Assembly: GCA_029259845.1 (NCBI GenBank)
Contig: JAJDEI010000233.1
Coordinates: 1-32,931 of the forward strand
Direction of reading: 5' to 3'
Length of the DNA: 32,931 nt
Origin: Planctomycetaceae bacterium
Lineage (GTDB): Bacteria > Planctomycetota > Planctomycetia > Planctomycetales > Planctomycetaceae
How positions within the stretch are numbered: position 1 is the first letter of the stretch; every line of letters begins with the position of its first letter. A program made the translations under genes and the position numbers. The notes beneath the pieces are model-generated. The model worked only from the letters and a program-made list of their open reading frames with translations, was not told the DNA's origin and did no database searches. Below are positions 1 to 9,500 of this stretch, piece after piece.

Positions 1-38
1 CGAATCGCCCCGGTCGTCTCAATCGCCGCAATTTCGCA

Positions 39-1334
39 GTGGGCGTACCGACACGGATACACGCCTCGCCCGCACAATCACGATCCAAAGTTCGAACAGG
101 GATCACTCGCCCTTATGCCCGGTACCCGGACAGACTCCTAGCCGGTCCGGCTGGGTGCCGCCGGCACAGGAGGCCTCACACCCAGCTCGATGCGCGTCTG
201 GAACGTCCGGATGCTAAGCGTGAGTCATCTTGTCGTTTCGCGGCCCAGCGGGATCGGCCGGGCCACCCGCTGGGGTTTCGGCACATTTCATCCACGCCGC
301 TTCCGTTCGCTGCCATTGCGGCTGTGACGTTGCTCGCGATCTGTTGCGGTTGCTCAAGGGAACCATCGTCTTCACCGGCGAATACCTTCGCCGCACGTGC
401 CGAGACCGCTCGCCCGGCGCCAGAGACATCACTGCGGCAGGCCATCGAAGCTGATTTGCCGTCGCCAACCGCGCGTTACCTCATCGTCCATGCAGACGAC
501 GCAGGGATGTGCCGCTCGGTAAACCGGGCCACGATCGATGCGCTGGAGCACGGCGCCGTCTCGTCCGTCAGCATCATGGTCCCCTGTCCGGCGTTCGAAG
601 AGTTCGCCGAGTACGCGCGGACGCATCCGCAATACGACTACGGCATCCACCTCACTCTGAACGCCGAGTTCGAGCGCTATCGTTGGGGTCCGGTGTTGTC
701 GGCGGACACGGTTCGCAGCCTTGTTGACCGACAAGGCTACTTGTGGCGGTCCGAGCATCAGACGGCCGCCAACGCGCGGGCCGATGATGTCGAACGGGAG
801 TTGCGGGCACAAATCGACAAAGCCCTTGACGCCGGCGTGCCGCTCAGCCATCTCGATACGCACATGGGCACCCTGTTCATGAGGGCCGATTTCCTCGACG
901 TCTATTTGCGGCTCGGCACCGACTCCAAGCTGCCGGTCCTCATAACCCGCGATGACGGATTGGCCGGGCGATTGGGCGTCGACGAACGTATGGTCGCTCA
1001 GATCCGCAGCGCCGCCGATCAGCTCGGCCAAGAGGGATTCCCCGTCCTGGATAAGGTCCTCATGCACTATTCCTGGGATTCCGTCTCCCAGAAGAAGCGG
1101 GCCTATCGGAGCATGATCTTCGATGCCCCGCCGGGGGTCACGCAAATCATCATCCATTGCGGCGAGGCGGATGCCGAACTCCGCTCGATCACCAGCAGCT
1201 ATTCGATCCGCGACGGCGACCGCCAAGTCTTCACCGACCCGCAGGTCATCGCCGAAATCGAAAACCAGGACGTCAACCTCATCTCCTGGAAACAGCTCTC
1301 CCGGATGACGAGCGGACAAGCCGTGAGCGATTGA
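39..1334 (+). CDS. ChbG/YdjC-like carbohydrate deacetylase, probable lipoprotein
   Basis: Probable metal-dependent deacetylase of acetylated sugars, with the ChbG/YdjC fold. Numbering from position 39, the core starts near residue 145 with the metal-binding HADDAGM motif (about 151-157). It continues with GIHLTLNAE and SHLDTHMGT (about 271-278), all hallmark His/Asp clusters of the family. Before the core lies a hydrophobic run with clustered cysteines (AVTLLAICCGC, about 96-106), which looks like a lipoprotein signal, so the enzyme probably acts outside the cytoplasmic membrane. The start is uncertain. Residues 1-80 are Arg/Pro-rich and do not look coding, and no ATG or GTG sits just before the signal, so the real start may be a rare codon near 250-290. 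It is convergent with the next gene. The family call is solid; the substrate is unknown. Confidence 0.8.
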   Translation: MGVPTRIHASPAQSRSKVRTGITRPYARYPDRLLAGPAGCRRHRRPHTQLDARLERPDAKRESSCRFAAQRDRPGHPLGFRHISSTPLPFAAIAAVTLLAICCGCSREPSSSPANTFAARAETARPAPETSLRQAIEADLPSPTARYLIVHADDAGMCRSVNRATIDALEHGAVSSVSIMVPCPAFEEFAEYARTHPQYDYGIHLTLNAEFERYRWGPVLSADTVRSLVDRQGYLWRSEHQTAANARADDVERELRAQIDKALDAGVPLSHLDTHMGTLFMRADFLDVYLRLGTDSKLPVLITRDDGLAGRLGVDERMVAQIRSAADQLGQEGFPVLDKVLMHYSWDSVSQKKRAYRSMIFDAPPGVTQIIIHCGEADAELRSITSSYSIRDGDRQVFTDPQVIAEIENQDVNLISWKQLSRMTSGQAVSD

Positions 1335-1485
1335 GCGACTCCTGCCGGCACCGAGCGTCGAGGCCGGCCATGCGTCTGCCCGCTCAGGGGGCCGATGTCC
1401 TGCGAGCGGGGCAGATTTTCGATCCGCCGCGAGCAGGGTGAATCACCTAGGTTGAGAACCTGCCTCACGGCGATCAGGCGACGCA

Positions 1486-3264
1486 TCAGTGATCGTGCAG
1501 GCGGGTCAGCAGCGCGAGCCCCAGCAGTCGCACGTATCCTTCGTCGAATTCGGCCGTCAGGGAAATCCCCTCACCGGCGGCGCGGATCTCGATCCGTGCC
1601 TGGCCAATACCGGGGCGATCAAACGCGGTCCGTGCCAGCGTGATGACACCGGAGGATTTGCCGTCTCGGTCGGTTTGGGCCAGATCGATCCAGGGGAGCG
1701 CGTGCAGTGTCACCTGCAGCAACGGGCGGTTTGAATCGGGGGCGGGCGTCAACGCGTCGGACGTCTCGTTGCGAGAAGGAGGCCGCGCGATCACGGTGCG
1801 GTTTCGCGGTGCGTCGGTCAGTTGAATCGCCGATTGCAGCGACGAAAGGGTCCCCTCTCCGCCAACCGCCACCCAAAGCGCTCCCTTGCCGGCGGCCACA
1901 TACAGGACCGCATTCTCCCCGTACAACCTCCGGTCCTGGCGGCGCAGGCGAGCCGGTCGCATGCGGTGGACGGCAACACCATCAAACGCCGCCACATTCA
2001 TCGACACCTCCTGAATGTCGCCGGATTCTGCGGCGTAGGGCAGAATCCGTTGCACGCCTGCTGCCACCCGGTCCGCATCGCGCATCGCGACCGCACCGAC
2101 AAGCGCGAACCGTCCGCCGTCCGCCTCGACCAATTGAACAAACCCATCGGTGCGGCCTGCTGCCAGGGTCTTTTCGACAGCCTGAATCATCCCGGTCACC
2201 GCCGCCTGCAACGGCCGGTCCGCCTCTCGCAATTCGTGTTCGATTTCCTTTCGGGCCGCGTCAAGAAACGCTTCGAGCACCGCGCGCGCGCCGGGCACGA
2301 CCGTGAGTACGGACGCCATCGTCAACGGAGACTCGCGCTCGATGACAGCCGCAAACTGCGTCTCCGGCGCGGCCATCCCGGCCACCAGCCGGGCAATCTC
2401 CCCGTCTCTTGCGAACACGATGTTGGCTTCCAGTTTGACACGGAGGGGGTCGCCGGCAAACGTCAGCCCCGCAGCCGCCGACTGCCACTCGGCGACTGCC
2501 GCGTGAGCCAAATCGTACGCGTGGGCGGTGATCTTGCGGCGAATTTCATAGTCGGCGGCTGCCTCTTCCGACTGCCGTTTTTCCTCGTTCTCGGCAGACT
2601 CCTGGAGATTCCGGACGGCCTCTTCAAAGAACTCCTGCGGCACGCCCGGTCGCCGCAACAGGACGATCAAGTCCCGCGTCCGCAGGAGTTCGCCGACGAG
2701 CGGCACCGGGTCGATGACGGCGCGTTCCTGTCCTTCGTTGCCTGTCGTGAGATTGATGAACGCATACCCCTGCTTGATGCTAACGGGAAACTCATCCTTG
2801 TCCGTGTGGAGCAGGTAACGACCCGTGGTCTCGTCGGTCTCCAAACGGAGGGCCTTGCCGAGTTGGGCTGTTTTGAGCAGCTCTTTGACGTCTGTGACAG
2901 GCAGGAAAACGACGGGATGTGGGGCGGTCGACGCGGTCGATCGGATAACAGCCGTCAGTCCGGCGGGACGGTCACGGTCGATTCCGCGCAGGTCGTTCAA
3001 TCCGCTCAGAAACCCCCGCACGAACACCGCATAAGACGGTTGCTCCACGCCATCGAACAGCGCATCGACGTCCTCCAAGAACCGGTCGACGCCGGCAATC
3101 GCCACGACGGCAAACGGCTCCGTCACGACCGGGGTGGCGTCCTCCCCCTGCGACCGGAGGCTCACGGCATGGGCCATCAAGGCCACCGATACCGCTGCCC
3201 ACAGCGAAGGGGAGCCGGACATCAGTCCTGCCGATTTCTTCAAAGTGACCATTGGCGCTGCCAT
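1486..3264 (-). CDS. exported protein of unknown function, 592 aa
   Basis: I do not recognise a named family. The N-terminus (MAAPMVTLKKSAGLM...) has a Lys pair followed by the hydrophobic stretch SLWAAVSVALMAHA, consistent with a Sec signal peptide cleaved near residue 32. The rest is soluble-looking alpha/beta sequence with no further membrane spans. A charged helical segment (FFEEAVRNLQESAENEEKRQSEEAAADYEIRRK, described here by its acidic and basic repeats, about residues 210-240) probably forms a coiled coil. The pattern, with repeated phrases about values, limits and large hydrophobic beta strands, resembles the large periplasmic hypothetical proteins common in planctomycetes. ATG 3264 and the in-frame ATG five residues later are both possible starts. 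It stands alone, convergent with the deacetylase. Confidence 0.72.
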   Translation of the reverse strand: MAAPMVTLKKSAGLMSGSPSLWAAVSVALMAHAVSLRSQGEDATPVVTEPFAVVAIAGVDRFLEDVDALFDGVEQPSYAVFVRGFLSGLNDLRGIDRDRPAGLTAVIRSTASTAPHPVVFLPVTDVKELLKTAQLGKALRLETDETTGRYLLHTDKDEFPVSIKQGYAFINLTTGNEGQERAVIDPVPLVGELLRTRDLIVLLRRPGVPQEFFEEAVRNLQESAENEEKRQSEEAAADYEIRRKITAHAYDLAHAAVAEWQSAAAGLTFAGDPLRVKLEANIVFARDGEIARLVAGMAAPETQFAAVIERESPLTMASVLTVVPGARAVLEAFLDAARKEIEHELREADRPLQAAVTGMIQAVEKTLAAGRTDGFVQLVEADGGRFALVGAVAMRDADRVAAGVQRILPYAAESGDIQEVSMNVAAFDGVAVHRMRPARLRRQDRRLYGENAVLYVAAGKGALWVAVGGEGTLSSLQSAIQLTDAPRNRTVIARPPSRNETSDALTPAPDSNRPLLQVTLHALPWIDLAQTDRDGKSSGVITLARTAFDRPGIGQARIEIRAAGEGISLTAEFDEGYVRLLGLALLTRLHDH

Positions 3265-3672
3265 CTTGTTCTTTCAAGAATCTGCGTGCCCTGACCCGGA
3301 AAAGCGACGTCGGTCAGGCTTCCATCTGGCGGCAGTAAAGACTGGCTGTCCGCATTTCATCGTCGTCAGGCGGAAGCCTGATCTGCTCAAGGCAGGAGCC
3401 TGACCGGCTCGCCCGCCCCTTCTCTCGACCTGTACCCTCTCTCTTCCGCATCAGTTGCAGGCAAATCTGTCGACTCCGGTGCTGGTCAATAAACGGCGAC
3501 CACGACACAATAGGCTGAATGGTACGCGATCGGTCTGTCAGCATCGAGTTTGCCGCCGCGGACTGTTGCCGCAGCTCGGCAACGGCGTCCGACCGACCTC
3601 AATTGACGAACACCAATCGAGCCAAACAAGACGCAGTCCCCGCCGCATTTGACCCTTGGAAAGTCCCGACTC
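3265..3672. other. intergenic region with palindromic repeat R1
   Basis: No gene is seen in this divergent gap between the exported protein and the aminotransferase, so promoters for both should lie here. It contains a copy of a palindromic repeat (3361-3404; see the repeat entry), and an inverted partial arm GTCAGGCTTCC at 3313-3323. Confidence 0.6.
3361..3404. repeat. palindromic repeat R1, copy 1
   Basis: CGTCGTCAGGCGGAAGCCTGA (21 bases, 3361-3381) has a TCAGGC/GCCTGA hairpin with a 4-nt loop, followed by a second half-copy, AGGAGCCTGACC. It matches the element at 22454-22475 with one difference over 21 bases. The shared flank (CATTTCATCGTCG versus CACTTCTTCGTCG) shows the repeat unit is longer than the hairpin. 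Confidence 0.65.
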
Positions 3673-4782
3673 ATGAGTTCACGCTGGATTGCCGACCGCA
3701 TGCATCAGATCGACGCCTCCGGGATCCGGAAGGTGTTTGATCTCGCGGCCAACATGACCGACCCGATCAACCTGAGTATCGGGCAGCCGCACTTCGACAC
3801 ACCCCAACCAATCAAGCAGGCCCTCAAACAGGCGGTCGATGACGGGCACAATGCCTACAGCCAGACGCAGGGCATCCGACCGCTGCTCGAGACGTTGCAG
3901 TCGCACATCGACGAAACCTACGGACACGAGGATCGGAGCGTCTTTGTCTCCAGCGGCACAAGCGGAGCGCTGATGCTCGCGCTGTGTACGCTGGTCGGTC
4001 CCGGAGACGAGGTGATCATATTCGATCCCTACTTCGTGATGTACAAGCATCTCACCCGTCTGGCGGGCGGCGTCCCCGTGCTGATCGACACTTACCCCGA
4101 CTTTCGCATCGACATCGACAAGGTCGCCGCTGCGATCACCGACCGCACCAAAGTGATCCTCTTCAACAGCCCCGGCAACCCGACCGGTTACGTCGCAGCC
4201 GAGGAGGAGATCCGTGCCCTCGCCGAGTTGGCCGCAGCCCGCGATGTCGCTCTGATCAGTGACGAAATCTACCGCGCGTTCTGTTACGACGAGACGTTTC
4301 TCTCACCCGCCCGCTGGAACGACCAGACGATCGTTATCGACGGGTTCAGCAAGAGCCACTCCATGACCGGCTGGCGCGTCGGCTGGTGCCATGGACCGAC
4401 AGAGATCATGCAGCAGATGATCAAGCTGCAACAGTTCACGTTCGTCTGTGCACCGCATCCGGTCCAATGGGCCGCGCTCAAAGCCTGGAGTGTCGATGTC
4501 TCCGAGCACGTGCAGGAGTACCACCAGAAGCGCGACTTCATGCTCCGCGAATTGGAAAGCGACTTTGAGATTCACGGTGCCGATGGTGCGTTTTACGTGT
4601 TCGCGAAGTCGCCGCAGGGAACCGGCACCGAGTTCGTCACCCGCGCCATTGACAACAATCTGCTGATCATACCCGGCAACGTCTTCAGCGAGCACGACAC
4701 GCATTTCCGAGTCTCCTATGCCGCCGAAGACCAGACGCTCGAGCGCGGCGTCGAAGTTCTGAAGCGGCTCGCCCAATCCTGA
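3673..4782 (+). CDS. PLP-dependent class I/II aminotransferase
   Basis: Cytosolic fold-type I PLP enzyme of the aspartate/aromatic aminotransferase type, about 369 residues. From ATG 3673 the visible motifs are NLSIGQPHFDTP near residue 33, the glycine loop SSGTSGAL at 93-100, NSPGNPTG at 165-172 (substrate/PLP contact), SDEIY at 196-200 (Asp to pyridine N, Tyr to O3') and SKSHSMTGWRVG at 226-237 with the Schiff-base Lys227. All key residues are present, so it should be active. An in-frame TTG at 3649 would add eight residues. I prefer ATG 3673 because GGAAAG at about 3658-3663 is well spaced as a ribosome-binding site. No neighbouring biosynthetic gene narrows the substrate, so I give no gene symbol. 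Confidence 0.92.
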   Translation: MSSRWIADRMHQIDASGIRKVFDLAANMTDPINLSIGQPHFDTPQPIKQALKQAVDDGHNAYSQTQGIRPLLETLQSHIDETYGHEDRSVFVSSGTSGALMLALCTLVGPGDEVIIFDPYFVMYKHLTRLAGGVPVLIDTYPDFRIDIDKVAAAITDRTKVILFNSPGNPTGYVAAEEEIRALAELAAARDVALISDEIYRAFCYDETFLSPARWNDQTIVIDGFSKSHSMTGWRVGWCHGPTEIMQQMIKLQQFTFVCAPHPVQWAALKAWSVDVSEHVQEYHQKRDFMLRELESDFEIHGADGAFYVFAKSPQGTGTEFVTRAIDNNLLIIPGNVFSEHDTHFRVSYAAEDQTLERGVEVLKRLAQS

Positions 4783-5191
4783 CGCCGCCGCAGTGTTGAT
4801 GGCTGATGCTTGATGGTCGCAAGCCTGCGGATGACGCTCCGTGAATACCGGTGACGGCGGACCAGACACATCCTCGTTCTGGGTGGGGAATCCGCCCAAT
4901 CGTTGCCTGCTCGATTGTGAGGCTCCGTCACGCACTCCACCTTCAGTGCAGGTCGGCTATGTGCGCCAAATCACTGTCGCAACAGGTGTTACAACAACTT
5001 TGCGAATTCTCTGCAGAAGTTCCCCAAATGAGTTTGACGACTGGCGATGGGCCGACTATTTTGACACCTGTTGTGGGGAATCAACCCACAGCAATCTTTA
5101 CTCAACATCAACTGCGGGTATCACGCCCAACTCGTCATTAGCGGGGTCTCCTTTCTCGAACAGATCGTGAATCGGGGCTCCTGCCACTTCG
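4783..5191. other. intergenic region upstream of mraZ-like gene
   Basis: No gene seen. It holds two similar GTGGGGAATC..CCCA motifs: 4884-4898, and 5072-5090, where TGTGGG and CCCACA form a 6-bp palindrome around GAATCAA. TTGACA at 5061-5066 resembles a -35 box, but no well-spaced -10 box is obvious. Confidence 0.5.
5072..5090. promoter_or_regulatory. palindrome TGTGGG-N7-CCCACA, candidate operator
   Basis: A perfect 6-bp inverted repeat (TGTGGG/CCCACA, 7-nt spacer) 102 bp before the mraZ-like start and just after a TTGACA hexamer. A related GTGGGGAATCCGCCCA sequence lies about 190 bp upstream. MraZ proteins are known to bind repeated TGGG-type boxes in their own promoters; here the boxes are inverted rather than direct, so an autoregulatory role is only an inference. 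Confidence 0.3.
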
Positions 5192-5680
5192 ATGGTTGAC
5201 CAACCCGAGACGTTCATTACCGGCGAGGTCAGACGCACGCTTGACGAGCGGCACCGATTGTCATTGCCACAAGACTTTGCCGAGGCGGTGACCGACACCG
5301 CTGGCGACACCATTGTTGCGAAGGAGCGTTACGGTTGTCTCAGCCTCTGGAAAGCCGAGCACTGGCAGCGACGCATCGACGACGGCGTCTCGCTGATTCG
5401 CGAGAAGATTGCCCGCGGTCGGATGGAGCAACGCTGGGACGAGGTCCAACGTCTGGGACGCCTGCTGTCGACACGTTATCGCACCGTGCGACTGGCCAAC
5501 CGTTCACGACTCACCATCCCGGAGGGGTTTCGCGAATTCCTGGACGTCAGCGGCGGACAGGATGTGATGGTCGTGGGGGCGGTCATTTGTGTCGAGGTTT
5601 GGAACCCCGATGCGTGGCTCGAACAACTCCGCACCGACATGCCCGAATTCAGCCCCTTGTTCAAGGAGCTCACGGAATAA
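5192..5680 (+). CDS. mraZ: MraZ-like transcriptional regulator (orphan)
   Basis: A 162-residue protein with two MraZ/SpoVT-AbrB-like halves. Half one has [19 protein letters not shown] (about 11-29) followed by [11 protein letters not shown]. Half two has [21 protein letters not shown] (about 97-117), then [18 protein letters not shown]. This duplicated pattern, length and the terminal E-x-W box match MraZ, a ring-forming DNA-binding protein usually encoded first in the division and cell-wall (dcw) cluster. Here no rsmH, ftsI or mur genes follow, so it is detached from any dcw operon. The conserved DxxGR of the first half reads DERHR, so DNA binding may differ. ATG 5192 has no strong Shine-Dalgarno. 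A different MraZ-domain paralogue remains possible. Confidence 0.78.
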   Translation: MVDQPETFITGEVRRTLDERHRLSLPQDFAEAVTDTAGDTIVAKERYGCLSLWKAEHWQRRIDDGVSLIREKIARGRMEQRWDEVQRLGRLLSTRYRTVRLANRSRLTIPEGFREFLDVSGGQDVMVVGAVICVEVWNPDAWLEQLRTDMPEFSPLFKELTE

Positions 5681-5688
5681 CACCGAAC

Positions 5689-5736
5689 CGCTCGTTTAGC
5701 CGCGACCGCTCGTTTAGCCGCGACCGCTAGGGAGCG
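5689..5736. repeat. 18-bp tandem repeat CGCTCGTTTAGCCGCGAC, two copies
   Basis: Two perfect copies (5689-5706, 5707-5724) are followed by a partial third start CGCT. The last unit with its tail forms CGCTC...GAGCG ends (5707-5736). The core GTTTAGCCGCGA resembles the R2 repeat core GTTAGCCGCGA found elsewhere in the window. It lies just after the mraZ stop codon. Confidence 0.75.
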
Positions 5737-6369
5737 CGCATTACTCTTACAAGGACGCCTCAACGCACGGACGAAACACCCGGCCCATGCCCGGTTCTTG
5801 AGGGAAGAGGGACGACTCACTCAGTACCCCTTTCACCGAGACCGCATACTCGTTACCAAGGATGGCCGTCGGCAAGGATGCCACCTCTTCCTTCGCCGGG
5901 CATGGGCCTTTGTTTTCGTGATCGAAACGCTTCCTCGGTCGCGTGCTTCTGCTGCGAGTGTTCCGCGTACCACGAGTGTTCTGCTGCGGAGCGATCCGTG
6001 GGCGGACCGCCGGGTCGCGACGACGGCCTGGCCGTCATCCGTCTGTAGGATGCCAATCAGACGGTTCGAACCTGCGTTTCTCGCGAGTCGGATTGCCCCT
6101 GAAACGCATCGGCTTTGCGGTGACGTTTGCTCCGCGCCGTCCAGCATCAACTTGGTGGGAACGCTGCCGCTCAACGTGAGGGGAATCTGGACGGTCGGCG
6201 GGATCGGCGACCGAGTTCATTCCTTATCGATGCCCCGACTGAAGAGTCGCCTCGCCATCTTTCAAAGCCCCTATCCACCGCAAAGAGCTTCGGCGCCGCA
6301 GCTTGTGATTCCCTTGCTGGCACTGTAGGCTGGGTTTGCCGCATTTGATTCGTAACGGGCCATTGGCAG

Positions 6370-6482
6370 TCCGTTGAAAAACTCAATTCCGCGTGCCACT
6401 GCCGTCTCGGCAGTGCGATAAACCAGTAAGTTTTCAGACATCTGCACGGCTGACACAGCCGTGGCACACGTTTTTCAACGGG
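6370..6482. mobile_element. MITE-like element with terminal inverted repeats and two perfect hairpins
   Basis: The ends TCCGTTGAAAAAC (6370-6382) and GTTTTTCAACGGG (6470-6482) are inverted copies matching at 12 of 13 bases. Inside are two perfect 8-bp stems with 3-nt loops: CACTGCCG-TCT-CGGCAGTG (6397-6415) and CACGGCTG-ACA-CAGCCGTG (6445-6463), each joined to a GTGCCAC/GTGGCAC motif next to the terminal repeat. At about 113 bp with no coding capacity, it looks like a small non-autonomous element or bulky REP sequence. Confidence 0.7.
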
Positions 6483-6595
6483 CCGTGAGGAGATTGCCTG
6501 GCATTGCGCGGGAAACGGCGGACGTGCCAAGGCTTCATCGTTCATTCCAGTTGCCAAAGTGAGATCATCAGCACAAGCAAGCGGGGACGTTGACA

Positions 6596-9500
6596 ATGGT
6601 GCTCAGTTATTGGTTGAAGTCTCTCGTCAGTCGATCGAGGTCCCGAACCCGCAGTGGGTTTCGCGGCAGGCGTGTCACACGCCGTCGCCCGCTCCTGATG
6701 GTCGCTGGCGTGCATTGGACCATCGAGGCGCTCGAAGAACGGACGTTGCTGTCCGCCGTGGGCGGCGAGGGGGCATCCAGCGAACTGATCATCGATACGG
6801 CGCTTGGGGCGCCCAACACCGCTCCTCTGCTAGACGATACAAGTGCACCTGCACTCAATGCCATTCTCAAGGACCCCGATGTTGTATCGGGAATGTCCGT
6901 GAGTGATATCGTCGTCGACGGATCAATCACCGATCCCAACATTCCCCTGTCCGTCACGTTTCAGGAAGGCGCCACGAGTACGGGTGCGGTCACGATTCGA
7001 CAGTGGGATAATGTGGCTTTTACTTTCGATGACGACGTCAACCAAGATGGATTGGACCGAGTCATCATCGGCTTTAACGAGCCCAGTGGTGACAAGAGCA
7101 CACGGGAGTTGCTGCGAGGCCTTTTTGAGTTCGACTTGTCGACATTGGTGACGCAGATCGGCGGCCAGCCATTCGACGTGGAGGGCGCGACTCTGGTGTT
7201 GCACCGTTCAGTCGTCGGGGACACCCTCCAAGGGACGGGGTACAATCATCCGTTCATGACGTTGGAGGCCCGTCTTTATGACTTCGATTTCGGCGAAGAG
7301 TTCGCCACTTGGGCGAATCCATCGGCCATTAGTGATTCAGCCAATGATGGTGACACGATGGCGGGCGGCGCGCTCTCCACGGTTCTCTCCACTGCCTCAT
7401 TTGAAGCCGAGGCGAGTCTGGGTGACTTGCCGGACGTCACATTTGCAGATTCCTCCGCGTTTCGCACGGCGATTGATGGCATCCTTGGCGGTGGGGACAC
7501 CCTGCGGCTACTTGTGCGGGCAACGGACGCAATCGAGTCGGAAGCAGCCGGAGCTGGTTTTGACAGCCATTTCGTCCGATTCGATTCCGACGACCACGCC
7601 ACCGTGTCGCAGCGACCGAAGCTCGAAGTCTCGCTTTCCGCTCCGGAGGCGATCGCCGTCACCGGCGTCGACGACACGAACGGCACGTGGCAATACTCCA
7701 CCGATGGCGGCACAAACTGGCTTGCCTTCAGTGGCCCGGCTCCCGCGGCGGCACGCCTGTTGGGGCCAACCGAGCAAGTCCGTTTCGTCCCGGATCCAGG
7801 TTTTAGCGGGAACGCGGAATTTACCTTCCTCGCCTGGGATCAAACCAGTGGTACCGCCGGCGGCATGGCCGACACGACCATTGTCGGTAGCACGGCCTTT
7901 AGCGTGACGTCAGACACCGCCTCGATCAATGTCGTTTCACTCCTCGCTCCGGATCTTGTTCCGTTCGCATTTTCGGATGGGGTCGGCCCAGCAACAGATC
8001 TGGACAGCCCAATTGTCATCCGCACCACTTCGCAGCTAGCCGGAACCTCTGCATCTGTCATCACGACTGCTGACCCGGTCATCGTCGATTCGGGTTATTT
8101 GAACATTGGCAACGCGAGCACCGGATCGAATTGGCAAGTTTCCATTCAGTTGGACGGAAACACGCCCATCACTAACACGATTGGACCGGCAGGCCCTCGC
8201 GCCGGGCTCGCCTTGACACCTAAAAATTTCGGAACTCTGTCCGCAGGCATACATACGCTCACGGCCCGTGCGGACAGCCTTGATGCGATCACTGAAAGCG
8301 TTGAGGCCAACAACATCTTCATTCGAACATTCATCGTCGAAGCGGTCGGCACGGCGGACTTTGGCGACGCACCGACGTCCACTCAATCGGGTTTCCCCTC
8401 CAGCTACCCCACGTTGACGGCTGACGGCGGCGCCAGCCATACGATCGTCTCCGGGTTTCGCTTGGGGGCGAACATCGATCCGGAATTAGACGGTCGGGCG
8501 TCGCTGATGGCGATCGACGATGACGATGACCGGATTGGAACTGGCTTGGATGACGAAGACGGCGTGACGATCAATGGGGCACTTGTCCGAGGCTCAACGC
8601 ATTCGTTTGACGTCGACGTCACAAATACGGCCGGTCTGTCGAATCCTTACCTCGACGCGTGGGTGGACTTCAATCAGGACGGTGACTGGACCGATCCCGG
8701 CGAGCAGGTGTTCTCCGGAGCCGTTGCTGCCGGAGCTAACAGTGTGAGCTTCCTGGTCCCGGCGAGCGCGGTGCCGGGACAGACCTATGCCCGTTTCCGC
8801 CTGCACGACGGCACAGCGGCACTGACTCCAGGGGGTGCCGCCAGTGACGGAGAGGTCGAAGACCACCTCGTCGAGGTTCAATCGCCCGGGAATTGGGTCG
8901 ATCAAGGGCCGGCCCCCGTGCAGAACGGCCAGATCGAAAACGTCGATCCTCAAAACCAGGTCACAGGGGCAATGCACACCGTGCTCGCCCACCCGACGGA
9001 TGCAGACATTTTGTACGCGGGCAGCGTCAACGGCGGCATTTGGAAAACGACGAACGCGACCGCCACGAGCCCGTTTTGGACACCACAGACAGACTTCCTG
9101 GAATCGTTGTCCATCAGCGCAATGGCATTTGATCCGTCGGACGGAACGAGTAACACGCTGGTCGCTGCAACAGGACGGTTCACGAGTTTCGCGGGCATTG
9201 CAGGTGCGAGCGGCCGTGTTTACCGAACCACGGATGGTGGTTTGAACTGGTCCAATCCCGGAAGCGCGGGCCTCGCCGGTGAGAACATTTCCGGCATTGC
9301 CGCCCGAGGAAACACGATCGTTGTGACATCATTAGCCAGCGGCGGAGGCATCCTTCGCAGTACAGACAGCGGTGCCACCTTTAGTGCGATCACGAGTGCC
9401 GATTTTGTCCCCGGAAATGATTTCTTCGATCTCGTAGCGGACCCCACCGACGGAACCGGACAGAGGCTGTACGCTGCGGGGATCGGTGTCGGAGGCTCTG

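Larger units (their letters stand above)
5681..6595. other. long intergenic region with repeats, no credible gene
   Basis: Over 900 bp in which I see no convincing protein: the longest open frames (5798-6328 +, 5833-6174 -) are Arg/Ser-rich, lack domains and overlap one another. It contains the 18-bp tandem repeat at 5689-5728 and the inverted-repeat element at 6370-6482. The end should carry the promoter of the giant gene. Confidence 0.55.

Noticed and set aside
429..1319. 296-codon minus-strand open frame
   Set aside because: It is antisense to the deacetylase, whose metal motifs prove the plus strand is coding.
1822..3294. 490-codon plus-strand open frame
   Set aside because: It is antisense to the exported 592-residue protein, with His/Arg-rich sequence and no domain; long shadows are expected in GC-rich DNA.
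5689..5736. Short tandem array as possible CRISPR
   Set aside because: Units are directly adjacent with no spacers, and there are only two copies and no cas genes.
6059..6090. GGTTCGAACC, tRNA T-loop-like sequence
   Set aside because: No acceptor, D or anticodon stems pair around it on either strand.
5798..6328. 176-codon plus-strand open frame
   Set aside because: Ser/Arg-rich, no domain, no ribosome-binding site, and competing frames on the other strand.
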